Assembly (NCBI RefSeq): GCF_000787575.1
Contig: NW_012236509.1
Location: forward strand, 64,001-128,000
DNA from: Acytostelium subglobosum LB1
Lineage: Eukaryota > Evosea > Eumycetozoa > Acytosteliales > Acytosteliaceae
Direction: 5' to 3'
Length of the DNA: 64,000 nt
Made by a program: the position numbers and the translations under genes. Shown here piece after piece: positions 1 to 13,555 of the stretch (position 1 is its first letter; each line of letters begins with the position of its first letter). The notes beneath the pieces are model-generated. The model was given only the letters and a program-made list of their open reading frames with translations. It ran no database searches and was not told where the DNA came from.

Positions 1-525
1 AGACCAAGAAGCACAAGACAACAACCACATCTTCGCCATCCAACATGCCATTCAACTTTACAACTAAACAACATCGATGATCAGAAGCATCAGCAGTCAG
101 AGAGGATAGCTCGAAATCATCAATAAATCCAACAACCTCTGTTTATAACAACAACACAACTGGTTGATGCTGCCAACATAAATGAGTTATAGTGTCATGT
201 GTCTTCAATGTCACTGTTATTGCATCGATGGCTCACTTCTATACACTTGTTGGTCGATTGATTGATTGATTGATGTTGATAAACACACTTGATGATTTAA
301 TTGATAGCTAGTGAACATTGTTTGATCGATCTGTCTAGGGTCCCAAGCAAGTTCTGAACAATTGATACCTGTCGATCGATCATCTGTCCTCAATGAGGTG
401 CGCAGGTCTACCTCACCTGTGTACGCTTGAAGACCATGAACTGAGTTGGATGTCTTCATTGTCACTGCTATCGATTGATAAACAAATAATGTTAATTATT
501 AAATTTATAAACAACTCTTTATTTT
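1..525. other. intergenic or flanking sequence, no supported gene
   Basis: No convincing reading frame is seen on either strand. The only sizeable open frame, on the minus strand at 217-465, is rich in repeats derived from a TTGA array at about 255-275 and has no splice partner or family resemblance. The 3' end of the broken gene at 526-1230 abuts this stretch. Confidence 0.5.
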
Positions 526-1230
526 TTAAAGCTCATCATCCATATCTTCACCTTTCACATTCTTCCAATGTGCAAACTTCCAATCCAGTTCCGTACCAAC
601 AATATTATATCCTTCTAATTCATACGGAATTCTTATATCTATATGAAGAGATTCTAAGTATGATTGGGTCTCTCTGAATGCTTGCATCTGAGGGGATAAA
701 TCAGTTGATTTTGGCCAATTAGAGGTACCATTTTAGCGCAATAGAGTTCTATAGTATCCACCACACACTTCTTCAAATCTGTTAACAGCTGCGGCCGCGT
801 TCTCCAGAGTCCACCTAACAGGGAATCGAAGTCTGCCAAGATTCCACTTGTTGAATCGTACATGCATCTGGTCCTTACTGTAGTAGACCCCAGGGATAAA
901 CTTACTATAGTTGATGTTATTTTGGTTTCCAGTTCCACCAGTTTATCCGGGGTTGTTGGTGCAGTAGTTTGTGGTTTTGTCATATTCCTCATCATCATCA
1001 TCATCATCATTGTCCGAGGGTTTAAATAGAGGATCTTTGGTTCGGCATGTTTGAGTGAGGTCGCCAAGAACAAACTCCAGCTCTCTGACTGGCGGGACAT
1101 CTTTTTCCCAGTATGTTACTATGAATTCCTCCATCATTGACAAAATGTCAAGTGGGAGACCATTTGAACCCATTAAGTGACGAGGGTCATCGGGATTCGC
1201 AGTACCGTAGGACAAAGGGTCGTTGATCAT
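526..1230 (-). pseudogene. unknown protein gene with two in-frame stops
   Basis: A single frame of 235 codons runs from ATG at 1230 to TAA at 526-528 and is interrupted by two TAA codons, at 943-945 and 733-735. All three segments read like protein: an acidic Asp run after FKPS, then an aromatic stretch with FIPGVYYSKD and RFPVRWTLEN, then a C-terminal part with LDWKFAHWKN. The reading on both sides of each stop stays in the same frame, so point changes rather than indels explain it. No GT-AG intron removes either stop while keeping frame. I do not recognise the family. It could be a young pseudogene, an assembly with base errors, or, less likely, a gene decoded by stop readthrough. Other genes in the window use TAA as a normal stop, which argues against a changed code. 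Confidence 0.55.
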
Positions 1231-1378
1231 GGATGTAAACCACCATTTATTTTACATCTCTAACCACAAATTAGCTCATTTACATTTAAATAACATACCA
1301 CAAAATTCAATCAACCTCATGCAGGCATGTTAATCATTACCCTGTCTCCTCTATCCAATTTCTAATATCTATTGAACT

Positions 1379-2020
1379 ATGAAATACCCTATTACCAAAC
1401 TTGGAGTCAATGTTAATAATCTATGCAATAGACATAGATCAAACATACCATTAGGTATTGGTATAAAGAATCGTGCTTCGGTAGTAGCTATGCTACCACC
1501 CAACTTTTCAAAGCAAGATGACGAGGACTACAAAGCAATACTTTTGGACAAGGCATGCACCGAGGACTGTAAGAAGGCAATTATTATCTTCTTCAAACAT
1601 CATAAAGTTTGGGCTGACAAGTGGATCATGTTAACCGAGGCAACCAAGGTTGGAGCAACCATGGACTTTATCTTCGATGAAGTTAACGCGCCTAAAGATG
1701 GATATCCGAATACACCAACTGACTTCCAATATTACCTCACAAGGGAGGTGGGGGAAGATTATAGTGAATGGTTCGAAGAAACATTTCTCTTGCATCCACT
1801 GACACCAAAGGATTTCGAGATCAACTGGACACGCAACATGCTCGATGAGGATCAGAAGGCCAAGCGGATAGAGCAACTCGAGTGGCAATTGAGCGATGCA
1901 TTGGTTGCACTCTGTCATAAGCGTAAGCGTGAGGAGCAAGTGGAGACGCAAGAGGATGTCGCTGATGACGATGGCATTTCATGCAAGTATATCATCAACT
2001 ACCACAACCTCTACTTATGA
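1379..2020 (+). CDS. hypothetical protein, 213 aa
   Basis: Single-exon frame of 213 codons that starts 148 bases from the start of the broken gene on the opposite strand, so the two are head-to-head. The protein is soluble, without signal peptide or membrane segment. The middle part is rich in aromatic and acidic residues (DYSEWFEETFLLHPLTPKDF), and a charged helix follows (about residues 155-190, DEDQKAKRIEQLEWQL) with a basic KRKREEQ patch. No domain was recognised. AT-rich sequence before the ATG fits a dictyostelid promoter. The C-terminal IINYHNLYL could be read-in of an intron, but no clear partner exon was seen. Confidence 0.5.
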   Translation: MKYPITKLGVNVNNLCNRHRSNIPLGIGIKNRASVVAMLPPNFSKQDDEDYKAILLDKACTEDCKKAIIIFFKHHKVWADKWIMLTEATKVGATMDFIFDEVNAPKDGYPNTPTDFQYYLTREVGEDYSEWFEETFLLHPLTPKDFEINWTRNMLDEDQKAKRIEQLEWQLSDALVALCHKRKREEQVETQEDVADDDGISCKYIINYHNLYL

Positions 2021-2289
2021 GCAACGTCAACAATAAAGAGTGGATAACATGTTATCCATGAGGCTCTTATATATCTGTCAACTTTGGACATCATCAGTGC
2101 TTTCTTGCCTCGTCTCTGGATGCTAGCATCATTATTGGTTTATTATAATGATGTGTTGTTACAAGTAAAGGGAGAGAGAATGAGAAGATGTAGATGAAGC
2201 CAATTGCAATCTGTGTGTTGGATTGTCGAGTGGATGTTTGGTAATGCATTGTTGTGGACAGGACAGAATTGAATAACAACTGTACATGC

Positions 2290-5200
2290 TTAACTGCGAG
2301 TGAATGTCTTGGGCGGCTGGATCAGGCTGCGGGCACGCTCCCTCAAACCAGATGGTGCCGGTCCGTTTGTCGCGGGTGCTGCTGGAGCAGTGGTGGCTGC
2401 GGGTGGCTGCTGGACGAGCTGAGACGGCAGTTGTACCTGTGGTGGCAACTGTTGTTGTTGTTGTATCTGTTGGTGCTGGATGACCGACCGCATATTATTT
2501 ATCAGCATCTGCTTGTTGTCCAACAGCTGATCGATCGTGGCCAGATACGTGTCTATCGTCATGTTGCGGTTCTCAAAGTGGGCAATCGCAACCATCTCCT
2601 TCTTTAGTATGTCTGCCAGTTGATCCAGGTGTGCGCGGTGATGGTTGACATAGTCAAACTTTGGTGATGCCTTGATCGGTCCGCTTGGAGTAATCGGTAC
2701 TTGTTGTTGTTGCTGCTGTTGTTGTTGTTGTGGTACGACTGCTGGTGGTTGGGACACCTGTTGTGGAGCCTGGGACAGTGCCATTGACTTTGGCCTTTGT
2801 AGTTGTGATGGCATGCTGTTGGCACTGTTGTTGACCATGCTGCTGCTGTTGTTGTTGATGTTATTGTTATCGTAATATTGTGGCTCATTGGCGACAACGG
2901 TGTTATTGCTTTTGAAGCTACTGTTGCTGTTACTGTTGTTGTTGTTGTTGTTGGCGACGACGGCAGTAGTGGTGTTGTTATTGATGTCTGGCGTTGAGGA
3001 GACTACTGGCTTGACAGCAAGATGATCGGGTGGAGGAAGTGGCGCAGGGATGTTATATGAGTGAACGATCTTGGTCTTGGCCTCGGAGGATCCAAGCTCT
3101 TTGACGTGGTAGGCATATCTAAGAGTGTTGAGTGTGTGCTCGGACGATGAATGATTGGGCGACACGTTGGCAATCATCACAGTGCGCGAGTTGCCAATGA
3201 ACGAATCCTTTAGCACCTGTGTCAGCGTGCTCTGACGGAAGGGTGTGTGCTTGGACGACTGATCCAGTGCACGAATACACTCCTTTAGTGCCAACAGACT
3301 CTTGTTGATGTCGGCACCCTCCTTCCTGGTCTGCTTGTCATTGTCGTAGGTGTCTCCACCACGCTCACTGCCTGCCAGATCGATGAAGGAGAACTTGCCG
3401 TGCAGCTTGGTCGTCTTGATGTTCTTGAGCGAGATCTGGAGAACGGCGTGCGAACGAGACGAGTCGGCATTGACACCGGTGGAGCCAGTCGACCTGCTCT
3501 TGTTGCCCTCGTCCACGCTGCCCATCAGCTCCTGTGCGTTGCTCACGCGTCGCTCACCCAGACCCGAGATGATAACGTTCTTCTTCTCGTTCTCGCGACA
3601 AGCCAGCTGCTTCCTGTCGTGCAGCAGGTCAAACAGCTTGCCTCCGTAGATCTCAAAGAAGCTGACGTACACCTCCAGCTGATCCTGGAAGTAGGTGTTG
3701 AGTCGGTGGAAGATGTCACGTGCGGCCAGCGCATAGATACCATCGCCGTTGCAGCCCATCATTGTGAAGGTCTTGCCCGAGCCAGTCTGGCCGTAGGCAA
3801 AGCAGGTTGCCTTGCCCTTGTGGAAGATCGAGTCGACCAGTGGGTAGGCAGTGTGCAAGTAGATCTGATAGTTATTGGAGTTCTCATCAAACACCTCATC
3901 AAAGACAAACTTGTGCTTCTCTGTGTACTTGGACATGTCCAGCTTGACTCTGTATGTCATGTGTAGGTTCATGTTAGTAATCGACCAACCTCGCGTGCGT
4001 GCTCAATCATGTCAATGGAAACATACTTTGGCTCATGGACCAACAACTCCTTCTTTCCACTGTTCTCCAGGATGTCCTTTTCATTCTTTGTCAGCTCCTT
4101 CTTGTTCAGAGGTCTCTTTCGAACACAGACACGTATACGCTGACCATACTCGCTAAGATCCAAAAAGAAGTCATTCTCTGGTGCTTGTTGCGCCTGTGAC
4201 TGAAGTGGTTGTTGTGGCTGCAGTGGCACCTGAGCTTGTGGTGGTGGGACTAGATTGCTTGACTTCAAAGACTGTACAGGTGCAGGTCTGTATTGTGGTT
4301 GTTGTTGAATGACCTGATGTTGATACTGTTGCTGTTGCTGTTGTGGGATGAATGATTGATATGAAGCACGACTCTCTGAGGCGGGGACGTACTCGTAGTC
4401 ATCGTCGACCACCTCATCATCGATGATTTCGTCCTCCACCTCCACCTCGAGGTCCTCCTCCTCATCAGTAACGANTCTCCAGATTGTTATCGTACTTTTC
4501 AAAGTAGTCGTCTGAGTCAAGGTCCTCCTCGTCCTCTGGCTCAAACTCAAAGCCTCCATCCTCAGGACTCTCTTCGACATCCTCCTCCACCTCGTCCTCC
4601 TCTTCTTGGAGCTGGTGTTGTTGTTGCTGCTGTTGCTTGCGTGGTGGAGTTGATGGCGTGAACATATCATTCTCATTCAAGAAGTCATCGATGCTGTGCT
4701 TCTTCTTTGACACGTCAAAGTCCTTCAGGTTGTACTCAAATGTTGATGATGAGGCTGTGTTGCCGCCAACAACATTGGACTTCTCTCTAAGGAGCAATAA
4801 CTCCTTTGCCTGTGCCACTGGATCGATAGAGGCATTCATCTTGACTGCACTAGCTGGTCCGACCGACCTAAGCTCAGACACATCGACCGACTGAGACATC
4901 ATCTTTCTAACATTGTTGTTGTTCGTTGTTGACTGAGGTGTGCTCTTGACCTGATCAGTTGTTGCTGTTATATTATTATTTGTAGTTGATGATGAAGGAC
5001 TTGGCATTGAGAGAGATGCACCTCCATTCTTCTTTAGTTGTTGTAGCAAGTGAAACAACTTCTTTCTGTCCTCAAGTGATGATATTCCAACAAGTCCTGA
5101 GTGATGATGATGATGATGATGATGTAACATGATTGTTAGACATATAATGTTGTTGTTGATTGATGAAAGGGGGGGGGGTGTCCTACCATAGTCTTGCATT

Positions 5201-5310
5201 GTAAAGAGTAGGAATGAATCACAGGTGACTCTCCTCCTAACAAAGTTTGGATGGAAGTCTTCCAGACCTCCCATCTGCAGCCATTTCAGCAGTTGATCAT
5301 TGTCTGACAT
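2290..5310 (-). CDS. kif6: kinesin-13 family motor with N-terminal SAM-like domain
   Basis: Three exons: 5310-5187, 5096-4027 and 3949-2290; introns 5186-5097 and 4026-3950 (CTAAC branch point). The protein is 950 aa if the ambiguous N at about 4477 is dropped; only then does the frame close. Residues 1-65 form a SAM-like domain (LLKWLQMGGLEDFHP). A long Asp/Glu/Gln region and an N-terminal neck precede a centrally placed motor: GQTGSGKT P-loop, NADSSRSHA switch I, DLAGSERGGDT switch II. The splice gives VHEPKVKLDMSKYTEKHKF, matching the class-specific loop L2 of kinesin-13 (KVD finger, here KLD). Known kinesin-13 motors depolymerise microtubule ends rather than walk. The C-terminus is Gln/Asn-rich with a short coiled coil. 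The symbol follows D. discoideum Kif6, the kinesin-13 there, and is an inference. A His run at about 5110 lies in intron 1, which is in frame and stop-free. Confidence 0.9.
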
Positions 5311-5728
5311 ATTATTATCTATCTATCTATCTATTGAATGAATGATGTTACTATTAATAGTTTGTATTTGTAGTCGTAGTAGTAATGGTAGTAGTTGGGA
5401 TGTGAATGAGATTCAGTTCGGTCGATCACACTCACAAGTTGGGTTGTTGGAATGATGATTGAGTTTTGTTTGAAATGGTGTGTTTTTCAAATTTTTGAGC
5501 GCGCTCAACTGTCATCAATTCAAATAATCAAAGGAACTTCCAAGAGTGATCAATCATAGTAATAAGTTACAATTTTATTTAAATAATGAATACATTTATT
5601 GTATTATAAGTAGTGGAGTTTGATAGTCCATATATAAGCACTTAAGTTAACTCTAATCTTTGATTTGAGTTAGGTGTTACTTGGAGTGACTGCACTGTGG
5701 TTGGTGGTGTTGGTACGCGCCAACCTGT
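5311..5728. other. intergenic spacer
   Basis: AT-rich spacer between the kinesin start and the 3' end of the protease gene, both on the minus strand. It holds a TATC tetranucleotide run at about 5317-5334 next to the kinesin ATG and no supported gene. Confidence 0.6.
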
Positions 5729-7128
5729 TTAGAAGTTGGCATGACTGCCACCATACTTCAACAAGTTGCATCTATCATTGGAGGCACTGATACGGATGTA
5801 TCCCTTCTCTCCCCACCATGTGTTCCATGAGTCTATAGTTTAATGAAAATAGTATGTTAGTCACTGATCAATCAATCATTCTCATTCAATCAAATATTAA
5901 GTTACTTACTCTTGATGATCCAGTAGTCACCATCAGCATTGTATCCAGTGAGTGTTACAGCGTGGTTAACACTGGTCTGTTGAGATGGACACGAGTAGAT
6001 ACCACCTTGGTAGTTCATGAATCCATCATCGGCCATGAGTGCGATGGCGAATGGACCGCTCTGGAGCTCCTTGATGAATCCGGCCTTAGTGGCCTCGAAG
6101 TTGTCTGAGTATCCATTCCAGGTGAGACGTGGAGTGTTCGAGGTGTCACATGAGGACTGCTGACCCTGGTATGGCATCTTGTTCTCATAGGTGAGACCGT
6201 TGGTCTTGAAGGTGTTGTACACTGATGTTGGCCATCCTCCATTGCAGCCACCAGAGATACAGTTGAGAGCCTCCTGCTCAGACAGATCAATCGAGTTGGG
6301 GCTGTAGCCATACTTGATGATGGAGCGAGCCTCAATGTTGGCAACGGCGGCAAAGATGTAACAGCTTCCACATCCGCCCTGGTCTCTCACTGGCGATGAG
6401 AAGTTTCTCCAATCAATCGATCCAGATGGGCTGGAAGTTGGCTTGGGGGTTTGAGTTGGGGTAGAGGTTGGCTTCTGAGTTGGGGTCTGAGTTGGAGTCT
6501 GAGTTGGGGTTTGAGTTGGGGTCTGGGTTGGGGTCTGGGTTGGAGTCTGAGTTGGAGTTTGAGTAGGAGTCTGGGTTGGGGTCTGGGTTGGGGTGTTGGT
6601 TGGAGTTGGGGTTGGACCGCCAGCTGGGGTGTATGGGTTGACACCGTAGTAGCCTCCAGCGGGGTAGTAGTCACAGTAGAGGATGTACCAGTCGTCACAG
6701 AGGGAGGCAGAGCAACCAATTTGTCTGGACTTGGACCACATGGCATCGGACCACATATAGCAGGCGGATCCATCGTCACAGGACTGATCGTTGAAGTTGT
6801 AGGCTGGGCCAGTGCTCTCGATGTAGTCCAAAACGTAGTTGACATCAAGGTTTTGGTATCCAGTGACAGCGATCCACTCACTGACGCGGTATCTCAAGGC
6901 GGAGGGACTGTAGTCAATGTTGCACTTGTCCGAGTGGGCTTGGAGTTGGGAGGCGAGGGTGGCGTTCCAGGTGAGCTTGGGGATTGGCTTGGCGGATGGG
7001 GGCGATGGGTTGGCTCTCCATGAGTTGTGACGAGATACAATAGTGTTGATATCGGTCTGGGTCAACTGGGCAAAAGTTCCAGCGATCAATGCCAATACGG
7101 CAGTGATTAATAATAATTGTTTATACAT
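5729..7128 (-). CDS. secreted CAP-papain fusion cysteine protease
   Basis: Two exons, 7128-5910 and 5832-5729 (intron 5909-5833), 440 aa. Signal peptide at residues 1-20. Residues about 22-170 are a CAP/SCP domain (RHNSWR; MWSKSRQIGCS; YILYCDYYPAGGYYG), but the usual GHYTQ histidine is replaced, so the CAP site is degenerate. A Pro-Thr-Gln linker follows (about 172-235). Residues about 238-440 are a C1A papain-like catalytic domain with Gln250, Cys256 (GGCGSCYIF, Tyr in place of the usual Trp), His389 (VNHAV) and Asn407 (NSWNTWWGEKGY, rebuilt across the intron). The catalytic set is complete. There is no I29 propeptide, which papain-family enzymes normally need for folding and latency. It probably acts outside the cell or in an endolysosomal lumen. 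The divergent neighbour at 7934 encodes a lone I29 domain. Confidence 0.9.
6430..6612 (-). repeat. minisatellite coding for Pro-Thr-Gln linker
   Basis: Tandem 12-nt units coding PTQT, about a dozen copies with small variants (PTPTNTPT at one end, QKPTSTPTQTPKPT at the other). The array joins the CAP and protease domains and is likely O-glycosylated and unstable in length. Confidence 0.85.
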
Positions 7129-7933
7129 TGATTAATAATAATAATAGTATTTTACAAATACAAATAAATAAATAAATATGTGTCTTTGTTTGATTTGATT
7201 GATTGATTGAATATATATTAAACAACTTAAAGACCAATATTTATATTGTTGGTGAATGAATGATTGGATGGATGTTGGTAAGACCGTCCTCACGTCGAGT
7301 AAACCATTTAAAATTCAAAGTTAGCCATCGATCAGTCGAGTTGTCTACCAATAAAACCAAACGGTGCACCAGTCCAGACCCAATTGAATCCAACAAGTCC
7401 ATCACACCACTCCACTTACAAGGCGAACAAACAGTGATGGACCCGACGGATATTATCTCCCCAGTATTAATAGAAATCAATCAGTATCATGCTGGTATTG
7501 TACTGATGGCGCATAACCACTTTGAAATTTTTGGGCTGACTGTTCTTGTTTTATCGTGTGTTTTATCGTGTTTTATGGCCCAAGCCACTGATTTACTTTG
7601 TTTGCACGTGCGCATTCTGGGCGCTACAATTGGACATTTAGACCACTCCGTTTTGGCTACAGCCATTTTCGGTGGCCTCACTGTTCGGACCACGATGGTC
7701 AAAGAAACCATCCAACAAGTCAACAAGTGGGTTGTTGAGTTGTTGAATGTTTCGAAACAATCATCAATGTCCATGGTTTTACTGATCACTTTGGAACTAT
7801 TTAACCTTAACTCGAGTGTAAATATTAATCAAATATAACTTTATAACAATAACAACAACTAAACAATTATTTATTTATCCTTTAATCCATATATATCATA
7901 TAATATTTATAATAATTAATTATAATAATAATA
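7129..7933. promoter_or_regulatory. shared upstream region of protease and I29 gene
   Basis: 805 nt lie between two divergent start codons. Both ends are very AT-rich (about 7129-7250 and 7840-7933), as expected for two dictyostelid promoters. The middle, about 7260-7840, is less AT-rich and contains an open frame of 192 codons on the plus strand, with no recognisable protein and with open frames on the minus strand too. It may be plain spacer or hold a non-coding transcript. Confidence 0.4.
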
Positions 7934-8642
7934 ATGAAATTATTAAACTGTGTAATATTATTCATTGTACTTTCCAATGTATTTGCCAATGCCTTCACTG
8001 ATGAGGAGGCATTCCAGAATTGGGCTGAAGCCTATGACAAACAATACACCAGTGAGGAGTTCCAAGATGCCTTTGCCGCTTGGAAGGCCAACTTAGACAA
8101 GGTTGCTGCCACCAACGGAAACCTCAAGGGAGGAGATGTCGTCTTCAAATTTGGCGGTGCCTCCAACCTCCGTGCTCTTCACGCTGCCCTTGCCACACCA
8201 GTTATCACCTATCCAAAGGCTGATCTTCCAAAGAGTAAGTTTAAAATAATTAATAATTAATTTAACCTGGGAATTATTAAATATATTAATCAATAATTCT
8301 TCAAATTTAGTGTCCATGAACAAGTTCAGTGATATGACTTATGAGCAATTCAGCCAGACATTCATGGGTGCTGATGCTTCATTGGCTCCAAGTGCTGCTG
8401 CTGGTGCTGCCTTGTCCACTGGTGCCATCGCCGGTATTGTTGTTGGAGGTGTTGCCGCTATTGCCCTCGTTGGTGGTCTTACTTACGCCGTGACCAAGAA
8501 GAGAGCCGACACCACTGCTGTTGAGACACCACACCAAGAGGTTGAGATGAAGCGCAAGTCCATCGGTATCGATATCTTCAAGTTCCGTAGAGACAAGGCT
8601 CACAAGTCCATCACTGCCAGAGGTACACCAATTGTTGTCTAA
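7934..8642 (+). CDS. membrane-anchored orphan I29 propeptide-like protein
   Basis: Two exons, 7934-8234 and 8311-8642, 210 aa. Signal peptide at residues 1-20 (MKLLNCVILFIVLSNVFANA). The lumenal part is a cathepsin propeptide inhibitor (I29) domain: FTDEEAFQNWAEAYDKQY, then an ERFNIN-spaced helix in which Arg, Phe and Ile are Ala, Trp and Val (E-x3-A-x3-W-x2-N-x3-V-x3-N), then NKFSDMTYEQF, the GNFD-type element, rebuilt across the intron. An insert of about 40 residues separates the two motifs. No protease domain follows. Instead there is an Ala/Gly/Val transmembrane helix (about residues 133-157, GAIAGIVVGGVAAIALVGG) and a basic cytoplasmic tail of about 50 residues. It sits head-to-head with a papain-like protease that lacks exactly this domain. 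Inference: a tethered inhibitor or folding chaperone acting in trans. Confidence 0.85.
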
Positions 8643-9090
8643 GGTACAAGACCTGAGTTAGACAGACACACTACTCTATCTACCCATCTATCTACTACTA
8701 CTACTGTACCTATTTATCTATTTATTACTACTACTGACACAAATAAACTATGTATGTTATTCATTGGCCTGTATTTGCTTCTGACTGTTCCACCAACAGT
8801 CAATGGCAAGTATTTGATCCATAATCTATGCACTTCCTCTCAAAGTGCATCACCACCAACTTCTCTTGTGTGATTGATCATTCTCAGTGTGTGTGTGTGT
8901 GTGTGTGTGTATGGAGGGTGTGTGACTGATCATTATCGGGTGTGTTTAAGTGTCTGTTCAGATGTGGTTGACAATGCCCATCAGTTTAAATTGAATTGAA
9001 AGACCTTGGATGTTATAAATTAATCGTTTATACATTCCACATCTTAATAAATTATATTATTGTATTGTATTTCTAGCTATCAAACAAAGA
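8643..9090. other. intergenic spacer with GT microsatellite
   Basis: AT-rich spacer between two plus-strand genes. It contains CTAT/TAC short repeats just after the I29 stop and a (GT)n tract at 8887-8910. No gene seen. Confidence 0.6.
8887..8910. repeat. GT dinucleotide microsatellite
   Basis: Twelve uninterrupted GT units. Confidence 0.95.
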
Positions 9091-13415
<4,325 letters not shown>

Positions 13416-13555
13416 TATCTTTGTCAAGTCTGACGAATGAATGTTCGAAAATGAACAAATAATTGATAAAACCTGAAAGTTCACACCTTCCATTCATTCA
13501 ATCTCTCCAAACAACATCAACACAAAGAAAGAGATATACAATACTAAGAATAATA

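Noticed and set aside
654-1100. 148-codon frame overlapping the broken gene
   Set aside because: It has a Met run from the GAT repeat read in the wrong frame; the other frame continues as protein through both TAA codons to the true end.
526-1230. Changed genetic code (TAA as sense)
   Set aside because: Many intact genes in the window end at TAA at the expected family length.
5097-5186. His-repeat coding segment in the kinesin gene
   Set aside because: It has GTAGG and CTCAG borders, interrupts the SAM-like domain and is 90 nt, so it is better read as an in-frame intron.
7260-7838. 192-codon plus-strand frame between the protease and the I29 gene
   Set aside because: No domain, signal or splice site, and the minus strand is also largely open; kept only as a remark.
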